A stretch of DNA of 64,000 bases from CAIMUS01 sp963708455. GTDB taxonomy: Bacteria; Pseudomonadota; Gammaproteobacteria; Competibacterales; Competibacteraceae. The notes beneath the pieces were generated by a model. That model was not told the DNA's origin and ran no database searches. It worked only from the letters and a program-made list of their open reading frames with translations. A program made the translations under genes and the position numbers. Numbering within the stretch: the stretch's first letter is position 1; each line of letters opens with the position of its first letter. Positions 8,838-18,700 of this stretch are shown one piece after another. The stretch spans positions 1,527,290 through 1,591,289 of the forward strand of contig CAVPSQ010000004.1 in NCBI GenBank assembly GCA_963708455.1. Direction: 5' to 3'.

Positions 8838-10695
8838 CTATAATTTTTCCAGACCTACCGGTGTCTCCACGGCGTCCGGCTCATCCGGCAAGGTCAAAAT
8901 CGGCAACCGCCCCTTGACCACCCGGCTGCCGGACAGTAGGGCGATGTATTCGAGGTTGGGCAGCAGGCCCAGCCATTCCGGCGCGAACAGCGCTGCTTCC
9001 TCCAGTCCCAGGCTTTCCTGATAGCCGCCGGTGAAGGCAATGGGATGCACCGACCCCGACGTGGAGCCTTGCGACGGCTGTAACAACCGGATCCGGGTTT
9101 TCGGCAGACTCTCGGCGAAGTACTGCTGCGTTTCGGCGTCGCGGATGCGGCCGACGATCAGATTATTGACATTGCCGAGCACCTGCCGCGCCTTGGCCGG
9201 ACTGCCCAGCCGGGCTTCGATGTCGCCCAGGGTCTGGGTGGCCAGCACCAGCCGGGCGCCGCCGCCAGCGCCCTTGTTAAGCAAAGCGATCAGGGGATCG
9301 TTCAGCGCTTCGGCCGCCTCGTCGATGACGATGGTGACGGGTTTGAAGTCCGGACTGTAGTTATAGCGGGCGCCGATGGTGGCGGTCAGATCGGCGATGA
9401 GCAGCGAGCCGATGGCGCTGCCAATCGTATTATTGGCCAGCGAGTCCAGCCCCAGGTAAGCCACCTGCTGATGTTCGAGCAGTTGCGCCATATCGGTCAG
9501 CCGGCGGGCATCGTCGGCGTCACTTGGATCAGGCGACAGCAGCCCGTCCAGCGGCGCCGAGGTCAGCATTCCCAGCACTGGAATCAGGGACGCCACCATC
9601 TTGCCGAAATGCACCCGATCGTGCAGCACCATGGCGCTCAATCCCTCCAGACTGGGCGAGGGTCGGATCGGAGCCAGCACTTCCCGGTAGAATCGCAGCC
9701 AGCCGCCGAGTTGGGCGGCTCGAGTCACGCGCGCCTTTCAGATAGGGCGTCAGCCGTGCCGTATAGTCCGGCAGATAGCGTCCGGCATAGCGGGCGAGCG
9801 CCCGCTGCAACAGTTCGTCCGGCCCTCCTTCGACGTAACGGCGCAGCTTTAACAGCGTAGGCCGCTCCTCCACCTCCAGCAGGCCACCGACAATGTTGTT
9901 GAGCGCATTCCAGGAAAATGCCTTGAAGGGATCAGAACCGGTCTCGCTGGGAATCAGCGCCGCCACCCGGCTGGCAATCTCGGTGGCGTTGTTCCAGTTC
10001 TTCAGGGGATCGAGCCGGGCGCTCAGGTCCGGGAAAGCCGGATGAAAGTAGACGAAGGACTGAGATCGTCCCGTCCGCCGGCAGGCGGCCTGCAGCGCCC
10101 GGCGTACCTCGCGGTCACCCTTGGGATCGATCACGATCACCGCTTCGCCCCGCAGGACGGCCTGGAAAATGATCAGGATCAGCAGTTTGGTCTTAAATGA
10201 ACGGGTGGTACCGACCAGCAGCAGATGGCCGGCCTGATGCTCCAGCGGCAGCCGAATGTCGGTTTCGCGGGTGCCGACGCCGTGCAGCCAAGGCACGCCG
10301 ATGGCGCCGCGGGTCGCGTCCTGCGGCAACACGGTGTCACTCTGGTGCGCCAGCACCTCGTGAATGTGCTGGGCATGCACCGGCCGCCACTCGAAGCCCC
10401 GTCCCAGCCAGACCGTGCGCGGCTGGCGGGCCTGCTGCCGCGCCAACTGCGCCGGGGTGATAAAGCTGAGCGGCTGGCCACGCAGCCTTCGCTGCCAGCG
10501 CCACAGCCGGAGGGCGGGGATGGCCCGGTAGACCACCAACAGGATGGACAGACCGGCGGACACCTGTAGCGGACCCGGCGGCAGTGGCGCGACCGCGGCC
10601 ACACTCAGCAGCGTGATCGCCGTCGCCAGCCAGATGCCGGCAGCGTAGCCCTCGTGGATGGGCCGCCAGGGCATCCAGTAGCGGGTGGTGGACAT
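8838..10695 (-). pseudogene. traD: Coupling protein TraD, frameshifted
   Basis: Two overlapping frames (10695-about 9730 and about 9728-8838) together make one SXT-type TraD-like coupling ATPase of roughly 610 residues. TraD is the hexameric inner-membrane motor that feeds the relaxase-DNA complex to the secretion channel. The first part has an N-terminal membrane region and VIDPKGDREVRRAL. The second has TIVIDEAAEAL (Walker B), then LVLATQTLGDIEARLG and IVGRIRDAETQQYF. The frames meet near GCGCGCGTGACTCGAG at about 9730. The Walker A is also unusual, GTTRSFKT where GTTxxGKT is expected. ATG 10695 has AAGGAGAG upstream. Confidence 0.85.
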
Positions 10696-10747
10696 GCGTG
10701 CCTCTCTCCTTAATTTATATACCCAGGTGATGACCTACGGGCGCCGG

Positions 10748-12355
10748 TTATAGCGCCGACCGCAGCCGCAGACGCGGCGGCTGGCCGCGTCGGCTGCGGT
10801 CGAGCAGGGCCGGGGGCGCACCACCCTCCGGTGAGGATTGCAACAGCGCGGCGGCCAGCATCGAGGCGCTCACCCCGGTCTGGTTGGTGTACCAGGCGGT
10901 CGCTTCCCGGTAAGGGAGTTGCTGCCAGCCGCCATCCTGTTCTTCCACCGTAAACGGCAGTTCCCCGGCCGTCCGGGCGGCTTGCAGGCGGACAATGAAG
11001 TCGGCGGCCAAGGGTGAAGCAGGGGACACCGTTGTCTCGGACGTCGGTGTAATCGCCGGTTTATCCGGCGCAACGGGTGGCACAGAAGCCGCAGTGCCCT
11101 CGGCAGCATTGCTGAGATCACTGACAACCGCCGCTTCCGTTCCCACCGCTCCGGTCTCCGGCTCATTCTCCAGCACCCGCGCCGCAACCGGCGGCGGTGG
11201 TGCACCCTCGAACAGCAGTTCGGGCGCCAGCCGCAGGGTATACAGCACCGGCTGTCGGCCTTCCCGATCTTTAGCCAGTGTGGCCGGGACAATCCGCCAG
11301 TAGCGATACCGTCCGTGCGGGGCCTCGCGTGGCTGCGCCAGTCCCCGCTCCAGCAGGATATTGGCCAATGTGTCCGGGTCGCGCGGAATCCCGGCCAGCC
11401 GGTCGCGCGCCAGGAGCTCGACGATATCGCCCGCCGCCGCCCGCCAGACCAGGTACAGGCCATCGCTCAGCATCCACAGCCGGGCACCGGGAACATTGAC
11501 CGTCCAGGCGCCACGGCGCAGCAGGCGCCGCATGGCGTCCAGCAGATATTGCTCTACGGGCACGCCCAGCGCGTTCTGCCCGGCCCGTTCCCGCCAGGTT
11601 CGCAGGTCCCGTTCGACGCTGTCGCGGTCGGCGGCGGCGAGGAGTTCGACCAACGGGTTGGCGCTATCGGCCATCCCGGCCAGCGCCTCGAACAGCGCCG
11701 GCACGAGGCCCGGTTCGATCTCGGCCAGCCAGGCCAGACAGGAAGACGGCAGAATCCGGTGGACGACGGCCAGCGTGGCGACCTCGTGCTGACCGTAGCG
11801 ACCGCTGCGCCAGCGTAGGAAATAGCGGCTGATGTCAGCGCGCTCAAGCCAGTCGCTCAAGGGCTCCAGCCAGGGATTCCAGGTCACCCCGTGGTCGCTG
11901 GTCACCGCCAGATCGGTCACCGGCTTGCCGAGATCGTGGCACAACCCGGCGAGCAATGCCGCCAGCCGCCAGCGTTGCTCCAGTTCACGCCGTCGCGCCG
12001 GCGGCTCGCCATAACCGAAGATCCGCCCCTGGGCCGCCTGGACCGACAGCCACGCCACCTCCAGCCCATGCCGCAGCAGACCGCCGGCGCCGCGATGATG
12101 GTGTGCCTCGCTGGCCGGGAGCAGATGCACCCAACCGGCATAGCGGGTCAGCGCCGGCTGCACCAGACGATCGAATGTCGGGGCGGGAAACCCCAGGGTC
12201 TGCTGCAGCCGTTCGAGCAGCGCCACCTGGGTGGCCAGCACCTGTGTCACCGGCGCCGCCGGTAGCCCTTGCAGAAATGGCGGATAGCGGGGGATGGCCG
12301 AAGCGCTGCGCTCGGCAGCGGGCGGCCGTTGTAACAACTTCACCCAGGACCACAT
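10748..12355 (-). CDS. traI: MobH-type relaxase TraI
   Basis: About 535 residues. Relaxases of this class nick oriT and lead the strand into the recipient. The N-terminal TraI_2 domain is clear: LVQPALTRYAGWVHLLPAS, HHHR at about 85-88, GGLLRHGLEV, and an HD pair in LCHDLGKPVTD at about 140. These are the hallmark residues of MobH enzymes. The C-terminal region (FTVEEQDGGWQQLPYREA) matches the TraI_2 C-terminal winged domain. A middle Ala/Pro-rich linker is present. The start is uncertain: ATG 12355 fits the family, while ATG 12388 or TTG 12436 would add residues. traD follows 52 bases downstream. Confidence 0.85.
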   Translation of the reverse strand: MWSWVKLLQRPPAAERSASAIPRYPPFLQGLPAAPVTQVLATQVALLERLQQTLGFPAPTFDRLVQPALTRYAGWVHLLPASEAHHHRGAGGLLRHGLEVAWLSVQAAQGRIFGYGEPPARRRELEQRWRLAALLAGLCHDLGKPVTDLAVTSDHGVTWNPWLEPLSDWLERADISRYFLRWRSGRYGQHEVATLAVVHRILPSSCLAWLAEIEPGLVPALFEALAGMADSANPLVELLAAADRDSVERDLRTWRERAGQNALGVPVEQYLLDAMRRLLRRGAWTVNVPGARLWMLSDGLYLVWRAAAGDIVELLARDRLAGIPRDPDTLANILLERGLAQPREAPHGRYRYWRIVPATLAKDREGRQPVLYTLRLAPELLFEGAPPPPVAARVLENEPETGAVGTEAAVVSDLSNAAEGTAASVPPVAPDKPAITPTSETTVSPASPLAADFIVRLQAARTAGELPFTVEEQDGGWQQLPYREATAWYTNQTGVSASMLAAALLQSSPEGGAPPALLDRSRRGQPPRLRLRSAL

Positions 12356-12542
12356 GGGGCGATGATAATCGGTGCCAGCGCCGGCCATGGGGGGAAAGAC
12401 ACCCGCCAGATGCCCTCTTTCGGCAGGGCGGGTCAAATCCGGCTAAAACAGCGGTTTCGAGTGGCTCTTTCGCGCGCATGAGGGGTGGACACAGTGGACA
12501 TAATGCCGCCTGCATCCCCATGAATCCCTGCCGGAGACCATC

Positions 12543-13487
12543 ATGCCTGCCAGCCTTCCCCCGAGCCGCCCCCTCATCACCCTGACCGGCACGCTGCAAA
12601 CCGACCTGGCGCAGCGGGTGTACCGCAAGTACGGCGAGCATCTCCTGCGGGAGTTGCTGTTCTTCAGCAGTACTCTGCCTTTTCTCCGCGCCCAGGGCGA
12701 TTCGGCGGATGCGGCGGCCGGGGCCGATGACAGTCTCGCCGCCGTCGACGAACTGCTGACGACCGCCCTGACGGAATTGAGCGACCACCATGAGACCTTT
12801 GCACAGCAGCTCAGGCAGCAAGGCGCGACCCCGCCAACCTACAGCCAGCCGCTGTCCTACGCGATGGCGATCACTTCGCCGCGGGGCCGCCGCTTCCTGG
12901 AGGTGCTGCAAACGGCGGATCGCTACGCCCAGCAGGTGGACGGCTTATGGCTGTGCGAGGCGTTGGACGACTTGGCGCGGGCCGGCGCCCTGCTGTGGGC
13001 GCGCCGCCAACTGGTGAAAGTGGCGGTCGGCATCGTGCAACTGGGCGCCCGGACCCATGCCCTGAGTTGGTTCTACCAGCAGGAGGCGGGGATTCTCAAG
13101 CAACTCGCTGACGGATTCCAGAACGAGCAACTGGCCTGGGGTCAGGATGGCTATCTCTATAGTCCTTCGACCGACGAAGAAGCACGGGTGGCGTTGCGAT
13201 TTCCACTGGCATTGATGGATGACGCCGACCAGCAGCAGGCGCTGCTGGCGGCCTGGGCCGAGCGGGGCTGGCTGCGGACCCGCACGCCACAGACGCTCGC
13301 GCCCGATCTGCGCTTGCTCGTCCTCAGCCGTGAAGTCAGCGGCCATTTCCTGGTGGCCGCTGGCGTCAGCCGTAGCCAGCGGCGGCGGCTGGCCGAGCAG
13401 CATCAGGCGCTGCTGCTGGCTCAGCTTGCCTCCACCGCCAGCGGTACTTCTGCGAAGCACCGGGAAGACACCGAACTGGCGGCCTGA
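12543..13487 (+). CDS. AcaB-like ICE protein (PFL_4669-type)
   Basis: A 314-residue soluble protein transcribed away from traI. The N-terminal 190 residues follow the pattern of the ICE PFL_4669/AcaB family: a beta-strand start (LITLTGTLQTDLAQ), a charged helix, SYAMAITSPRGRRFLEVL, then DGLWLCEALDDLARAG. AcaB-type proteins regulate IncC/ICE transfer genes or are uncharacterised. The C-terminal 120 residues, with the ARVALRFPLALMDD and GHFLVAAGVSRSQRRRL segments, are longer than I expect for the family. Family placement is tentative. Confidence 0.55.
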   Translation: MPASLPPSRPLITLTGTLQTDLAQRVYRKYGEHLLRELLFFSSTLPFLRAQGDSADAAAGADDSLAAVDELLTTALTELSDHHETFAQQLRQQGATPPTYSQPLSYAMAITSPRGRRFLEVLQTADRYAQQVDGLWLCEALDDLARAGALLWARRQLVKVAVGIVQLGARTHALSWFYQQEAGILKQLADGFQNEQLAWGQDGYLYSPSTDEEARVALRFPLALMDDADQQQALLAAWAERGWLRTRTPQTLAPDLRLLVLSREVSGHFLVAAGVSRSQRRRLAEQHQALLLAQLASTASGTSAKHREDTELAA

Positions 13488-13662
13488 TTCGCCTGAAGGG
13501 AACCTACGGGTTCAACCAGACACCGAGTGGCCCAGAGGCTTGTAAAAGATCATCCAATTCCGTTGGAGGATTGCCTTCTGTCAGCAGGCTCTGAAATACC
13601 GTATATACATCCGTCCGTGCACCGGCCTTACGCCGCTATGATGTTTACCCTTGCACAAACTG

Positions 13663-14640
13663 TTAACCGAGCAGTTCCGCCAGATCTTCCGCCCGCAGAT
13701 GGGTATATCTTTTCAACATTTCGAGCGTCTTGTGGCCGGTGATGGCAGCGACCTGCATCGTGTTCAGGCCACGCTCGAACAACCGTGAAGTCGCTTCGTG
13801 GCGCAAGTCGTGAAACCGCAGGTCGTTTAGCCCGGTTCGCTGGCAAACCCGGTCGAATGCCTGGGTAATGCTATCGGCACGCATGCCCCACACCTGCCCA
13901 TCCAGTCGGCGAGGCAATCCTTCCAATACGGCAACCGCCCGCTTTGATAAGGGCACACGGCGTGGCGTATCCGTCTTGGTCTCTGATACCAGGACGACGC
14001 GCACTTTGACGTCGATATGCTCCCAGCGCATGGCCGCGATCTCACCCCGACGCATGCCCGTTTCCAGTGCGAAACCAATGATCGATGGCAGCGGTTCACC
14101 GTAGTGCCGTGCCGCCTTCAGCAACTGCTCTTCTTCCCCAGCCGCAAGGCGTCGGTCCCGGCCACGGGCCTCCGTGGGACGGCTTACCAGTTTGACAGGA
14201 TTCGCCGGCACATAGATACCCCAGTCCCGGATCGCCGTATCGACGAGATGAGACAGGGTGTTGAGCTCTTTGTTGACCGTGGCCGCGGCAGCACCTTCCT
14301 GTAAGCGCTTATCCCGATAAGTGGCCACGTGCTTGCCCTGCAAAGCGGCAAAGCGCAAGTGTCCCAACACTGACTTCAGGGTTTTCAGGCGGGACAGTTC
14401 ACTGTTGGCGGATTTCTTGCGCGGAGTTAATTCCCGCGCGTAGCGATCGATAAGTTCAGCCAGCGGGGTGGATTCCGCCTCCGAACGATCGACGAAGACG
14501 CCACGGTCTATTTCACTTTCGATCTGTCGCGCCCAGGCTTCCGCCTGTGCTTTGGTGTCGAAAGTACGGTAGAGTGAGGGATGACCACGGCGGATGATCT
14601 GCGCCTGCCAGGCGCCAGCACGCTTGCGGAATGTCGCCAT
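13663..14640 (-). CDS. Tyrosine recombinase (ICE integrase)
   Basis: A 325-residue site-specific recombinase that should integrate and excise the element at tRNA-Arg. There is an N-terminal AP2-like DNA-binding region (YRTFDTKAQAEAWARQIE) and a core-binding domain. The catalytic residues are visible: Arg in TGMRRGEIAAMRW, Lys in SETKTDTPRRVPL, the H-x-x-R box FHDLRHEATSRLFE, and His plus the nucleophilic Tyr in ITGHKTLEMLKRYTHL. It ends 100 bases from the tRNA 3' end, the usual position for an integrase beside its attachment site. It appears intact. Confidence 0.92.
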   Translation of the reverse strand: MATFRKRAGAWQAQIIRRGHPSLYRTFDTKAQAEAWARQIESEIDRGVFVDRSEAESTPLAELIDRYARELTPRKKSANSELSRLKTLKSVLGHLRFAALQGKHVATYRDKRLQEGAAAATVNKELNTLSHLVDTAIRDWGIYVPANPVKLVSRPTEARGRDRRLAAGEEEQLLKAARHYGEPLPSIIGFALETGMRRGEIAAMRWEHIDVKVRVVLVSETKTDTPRRVPLSKRAVAVLEGLPRRLDGQVWGMRADSITQAFDRVCQRTGLNDLRFHDLRHEATSRLFERGLNTMQVAAITGHKTLEMLKRYTHLRAEDLAELLG

Positions 14641-14740
14641 AAATTGCCTTGACCGGTCTGCAACTATGGCAGAATTATGGCAAAATGCCGGTTATGGCGC
14701 AACAGTAGCGACGGGAAGTGAGGTAAGCGATTGATTAAAT

Positions 14741-14817
<77 letters not shown>

Positions 14818-15084
14818 TTAAATGGAGGGGACTTAAGGGTACCGCGATAGCCGCTGCTTGTCCATGCCCCATTTTTCCCTGCTTCTCCGCTGTTTTCAGG
14901 GCAGCCCCAATACCGCTATAATTGTTTCGTTTAAGCAAGAATACAACAACTTAAACATCCGTCTCCGACCGTCATCGCCAAGCGGCGCCACGCTCGGATA
15001 ATCCGGTCGACTCCTTATACCATAAGGTTAGCAACGCTGCGTTCAGGAAGCTTGTGGGGGCAGCGACTTGTTTGAGGTGATACT
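14818..15084. other. Intergenic region between tRNA-Arg and cytochrome c5
   Basis: No gene seen. It should contain the tRNA promoter (minus strand) and the cytochrome promoter (plus strand); neither can be pinned down with confidence. Confidence 0.5.
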
Positions 15085-15621
15085 GTGAACCAGCAAGACA
15101 GATCATTCATGGTCACGTTTACCATGATTATTTCGGTACTCGTGCTCATCGGCATCGCTATCTTCCTGATTTCCAAGCTCGTTTCCAAGCTGACCATACA
15201 GCACGAAGATAGTTCGCGAATCGTTACGGTCGAAGAACGCATCAAACCCGTCTATCGGGTGGTGGTGGCCAAGACTTCCGCCGAGGCCACCGCCACTCCT
15301 ACCACCCCTGCTGCTGCGCCGGCAGCCGCGGCGGCGGCGATCACCGGCGAAGTCGATCTGGCCAAAGGCAAACAGGTCTATTCCACCATCTGTATGGCCT
15401 GCCATCTGTCCGGCGCCGCCGGCGCTCCCAAGCTCACCGACAAGGCCGCCTGGGAACCCCGCGCTGCCCAAGGGGTAGATACGCTGGTCAGCAATGCCAT
15501 CAACGGTATCCGGAGCATGCCCGCCAAGGGCGGTAATCCGGCGTTGAGCAACAACGATATCAACAACTCCGTCCACTACATGCTGTCCGAAGCCGGCGTC
15601 AAGGTCGAAGGGGCGAAATAG
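15085..15621 (+). CDS. Membrane-anchored cytochrome c5-type protein
   Basis: A 178-residue electron carrier held to the periplasmic face. Residues 10-31 form one membrane helix, a long Ala/Pro/Thr-rich linker follows (64-86), and the class I haem domain occupies 89-173. Haem is attached at C103-x-x-C106-H107 (CMACH), and M145 (RSMPAKGG) is the likely sixth ligand. Cytochromes c5 feed electrons to terminal oxidases or denitrification enzymes. GTG 15085 is preceded by GAGGTGAT. A strong hairpin terminator follows the stop. Confidence 0.88.
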   Translation: MNQQDRSFMVTFTMIISVLVLIGIAIFLISKLVSKLTIQHEDSSRIVTVEERIKPVYRVVVAKTSAEATATPTTPAAAPAAAAAAITGEVDLAKGKQVYSTICMACHLSGAAGAPKLTDKAAWEPRAAQGVDTLVSNAINGIRSMPAKGGNPALSNNDINNSVHYMLSEAGVKVEGAK

Positions 15622-15645
15622 CGTCGGTCCCCCGCCTATAAACAA

Positions 15646-15680
15646 GGGCCTGCTTGTCAGGACAAGCAGGCCCTTTGCTT
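15646..15680 (+). terminator. Rho-independent terminator of the cytochrome gene
   Basis: A GGGCCTGCTTG / CAAGCAGGCCC stem with loop TCAGGA, flanked by AA and TT so the stem can extend, then TTTGCTTTTCTT. It begins 24 bases after the stop and could act in both directions. Confidence 0.88.
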
Positions 15681-15789
15681 TTCTTCCCCTCTGCCGCATA
15701 CCCATCATCTTGCTGAGATCAACCCTGAAGGAGAGGATGTGATAGCAGGCCCTATTGAACTGACCTACTCCAGGCTACTTCAGGCTACT

Positions 15790-18700
15790 TCAGGCCGGCA
15801 GCGCCGCACCCACTAGGGTCAGAATCTGCGTGCCGTATTTGCGCACCAGCGCCGGCCCAACCCCGACGACAGCCAGCAACTCCGCTTCACTGGCCGGTCG
15901 GGCGGCGGCGATGGCATTCAACACCCGGTCGTGAGCGATGGTGAACGCCGGCGTTCCGTGCTTGCGCGCTTCCTCCAGACGCCAGGCTTTGAGGGCTGCG
16001 AGCAGCTCTTCCGCTAGCGGCTTGGTGGGCGCTGGCGGCGCGGACTGGCGGGAGGCCACCACGGTCACGGTCCGGCGCTGCACCGGCGCGCCCGCCACGT
16101 CGGGTAGCATGATGTTGCTGACGGCGGCGGCTCCCCCCTGCTGCCCTGCCTCGGTGAGAAAGACCCGTCGGAAGCGGATAGTCTGTCCCGCTTTGACGAA
16201 AGAGTCTTCTTTTAACTGCGCCAGTCCGGCCCGACCCAGGCCACCCAGCAACTGATCGAACATGCGCCAGTCCGGAACGTCCACCTGCCGCTGCAACTGG
16301 CCGGTGGTCAGACCGTTGCGCTGCCGTAGCGCATCCAGCAGCGCCAGCAGCGTCCGCGTCTCCGCTGCGGTCGGCTTGCGAAAGGCCCGCACCACACAGT
16401 CGCGAGGCGCGCACACGTCGCACCCGCCGCAGGGCTGGCCGCTGTCCTCCTGATCGCCGAAATGCCGGACCAGATGCAGCATCCGGCAGTCGTGGGACTG
16501 CGCGAAGTGGGTGATATGGTCTAATTGCGCCAGCTTGTAATCTCGCTGGGCGCGATAGGACTGCTCCCAGCCGGCCGCACCGCGCATGGCGTTATCATCC
16601 GGATCGACACAGGCGCCACCGTGAATCCACAGTTTTTCCATGGCGTTGGCGAATAGGTCCGGGTTCATGTCCAGCCATTCGCGTAGCAAGTCTCTGGGCT
16701 GGCGGTCGGCGTTCAGGGCGGCGTAGATACGCGCCAGCACAGCGCTGTCCGGGTAGTCGCGCTGATGGAAATATTCGTGAGTGCGCCGATCGGCATAGGA
16801 ATACAGCAACACCGCCCGCGCCGGTAGGCCGTCGCGGCCGGCCCGGCCGATTTCCTGATAATAACCTTCCAGACTGCCGGGCAGTGCGGTGTGGATCACA
16901 GTGCGGATATTGGGTTTGTCCACCCCCATGCCGAAGGCGATAGTGGCGACGATGACCTCCACTTCGCCGGCATTGAACTGCGCCTGCACCCGTTCCCGGG
17001 CGGCGGTCATCATGCCGGCATGGTAGGCGGCGGCGGGAAAATCAGCCTGTAGCCAGGTCCCCACTCCATCGGCCTCCTTGCGGGTTGGGGTGTAGACGAT
17101 GGCCGGCCGGCGGGTGGGATCGGCCAGAATCCGCCGCACGGCGTCAAAACGCTCGCCGGGCTTGAGTTCGGCGACCTCGACGGCAATGTTGGTGCGCCGG
17201 AAGCCGTGGATATAGCGTGCTGCCTCGGTCATGCCGAGTTGCTGCACGATATCGTCCTGCACCAGCGGCGTGGCGGTCGCTGTCAGGGCGATGACGGGTG
17301 CCGGACGCAGCCGCGGCAGGTGTTGCCCCAGCATCCGATAGTCGGGCCGGAAGTCGTGTCCCCAGTGAGAGATGCAATGGGCTTCGTCCACGGCGATCAA
17401 GGTCGGCTTGCGCTTGGTGAGCAGTTCGGGAAAGCCAGGCACACCCAACCGTTCCGGGGCGATGTACAGATAATCGAGGCGGCCTGCCAGATAGTCGATG
17501 CAGACCTGGCGGGAGGCCAGCCGGTCCCGGCCCGAATGGATGCGTTCGGCACGCAATCCCAGTTCCTGCAATTTGGTGACCTGATCTTCCATCAGGGCGA
17601 TCAACGGCGAGATCACCAGGGTCGTGCCGGCGCGGATCAGGCCAGGCAATTGGAAGCACAGCGATTTGCCGGCCCCGGTCGGCATCACCAGCAGCACATC
17701 CTTGCTCTCGATGACGGCGCGGCACACCGTCTCCTGATAGGGTCGGAAGGCGCTCAGGCGGAAAACTTCGTGCAACCACTCATCCGGTTGTCCAGCCACA
17801 ACCGTGACCGCAGGGGACGCCGGGACGCGTTCGCCGGCCGGCGGCGCAGCGTTGTCAACGGCGGGAACGGCGCTGACAGGACTGGCCGCCAGCGCCTGCT
17901 CGACGGTAGCGCGCACATAGTCGCGGATGCCGTCCATGAAATCGGTCAAGTGCGCTTCGCCGCGTTGGATGCGCTTAAGCTGCGCTTCCCATTGGCCGGT
18001 CATGGCAGGACTTTTCACCTGGGGATGAACCTGTGCGATCAGGTACATGCCCCGCTCGGTGGCCTCCAGGCTTTTGCCCTGGCGTTGCAGATACTGCCGG
18101 CGCAGCAGGGTCTCGATGATTTCAGCGCGAGTGGCCGGCGTGCCCAGACCGGTTTCCTTCATGGCGGCGGACAATTCCTTATCCTCCAGCGTCCTGCCGG
18201 CGCTTTCCATCGCGGTCAGCAGCGTGGCTTCGGTAAAGCGTGGCGGCGGCCGGGTCTGCTTAGCCACAATCCGGGCGTCCATGACCTGTTGCGACTGGCC
18301 TTCGGCCAGACCGGGCGGCAGTTCCGCCTGCTCCTCTGCGGCGGGCGGTTCGGCGGCGACTTTCGCTGTAGCGCCGGCTTTGGCCTTGGCGCCAGCGACA
18401 TCGAGCGCCTTCCAACCCAGTTGTTCGACCACTGCGCCGGTGCTGTGATAGCGGTCGACGAGCGGCTCGTCACCGTCCTGTGGCGGCGTGGTAATCGCCG
18501 TAATGACGGTAGTCACCGACCAGATATGATCCTCGTGCCACGCGGCCAGCAGCCGCCGGCAGATCAGATCGTAAATCTTATGCTCATCGCCGGCCAGATT
18601 CTGGGCCATCACCGGTGTAGGAATAATGGCGTGATGGTCGGTCACCTGAGCGTCGTCCACGAAGCGCCGGCCCAGCGGGCGTTGCCCTGTATCCGGTGCC

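Noticed and set aside
15771..15796. Tandem CAGGCTACTT units at the end of the topoisomerase-RecQ gene
   Set aside because: Only about two and a half 10-base units overlapping the stop; no function can be supported.
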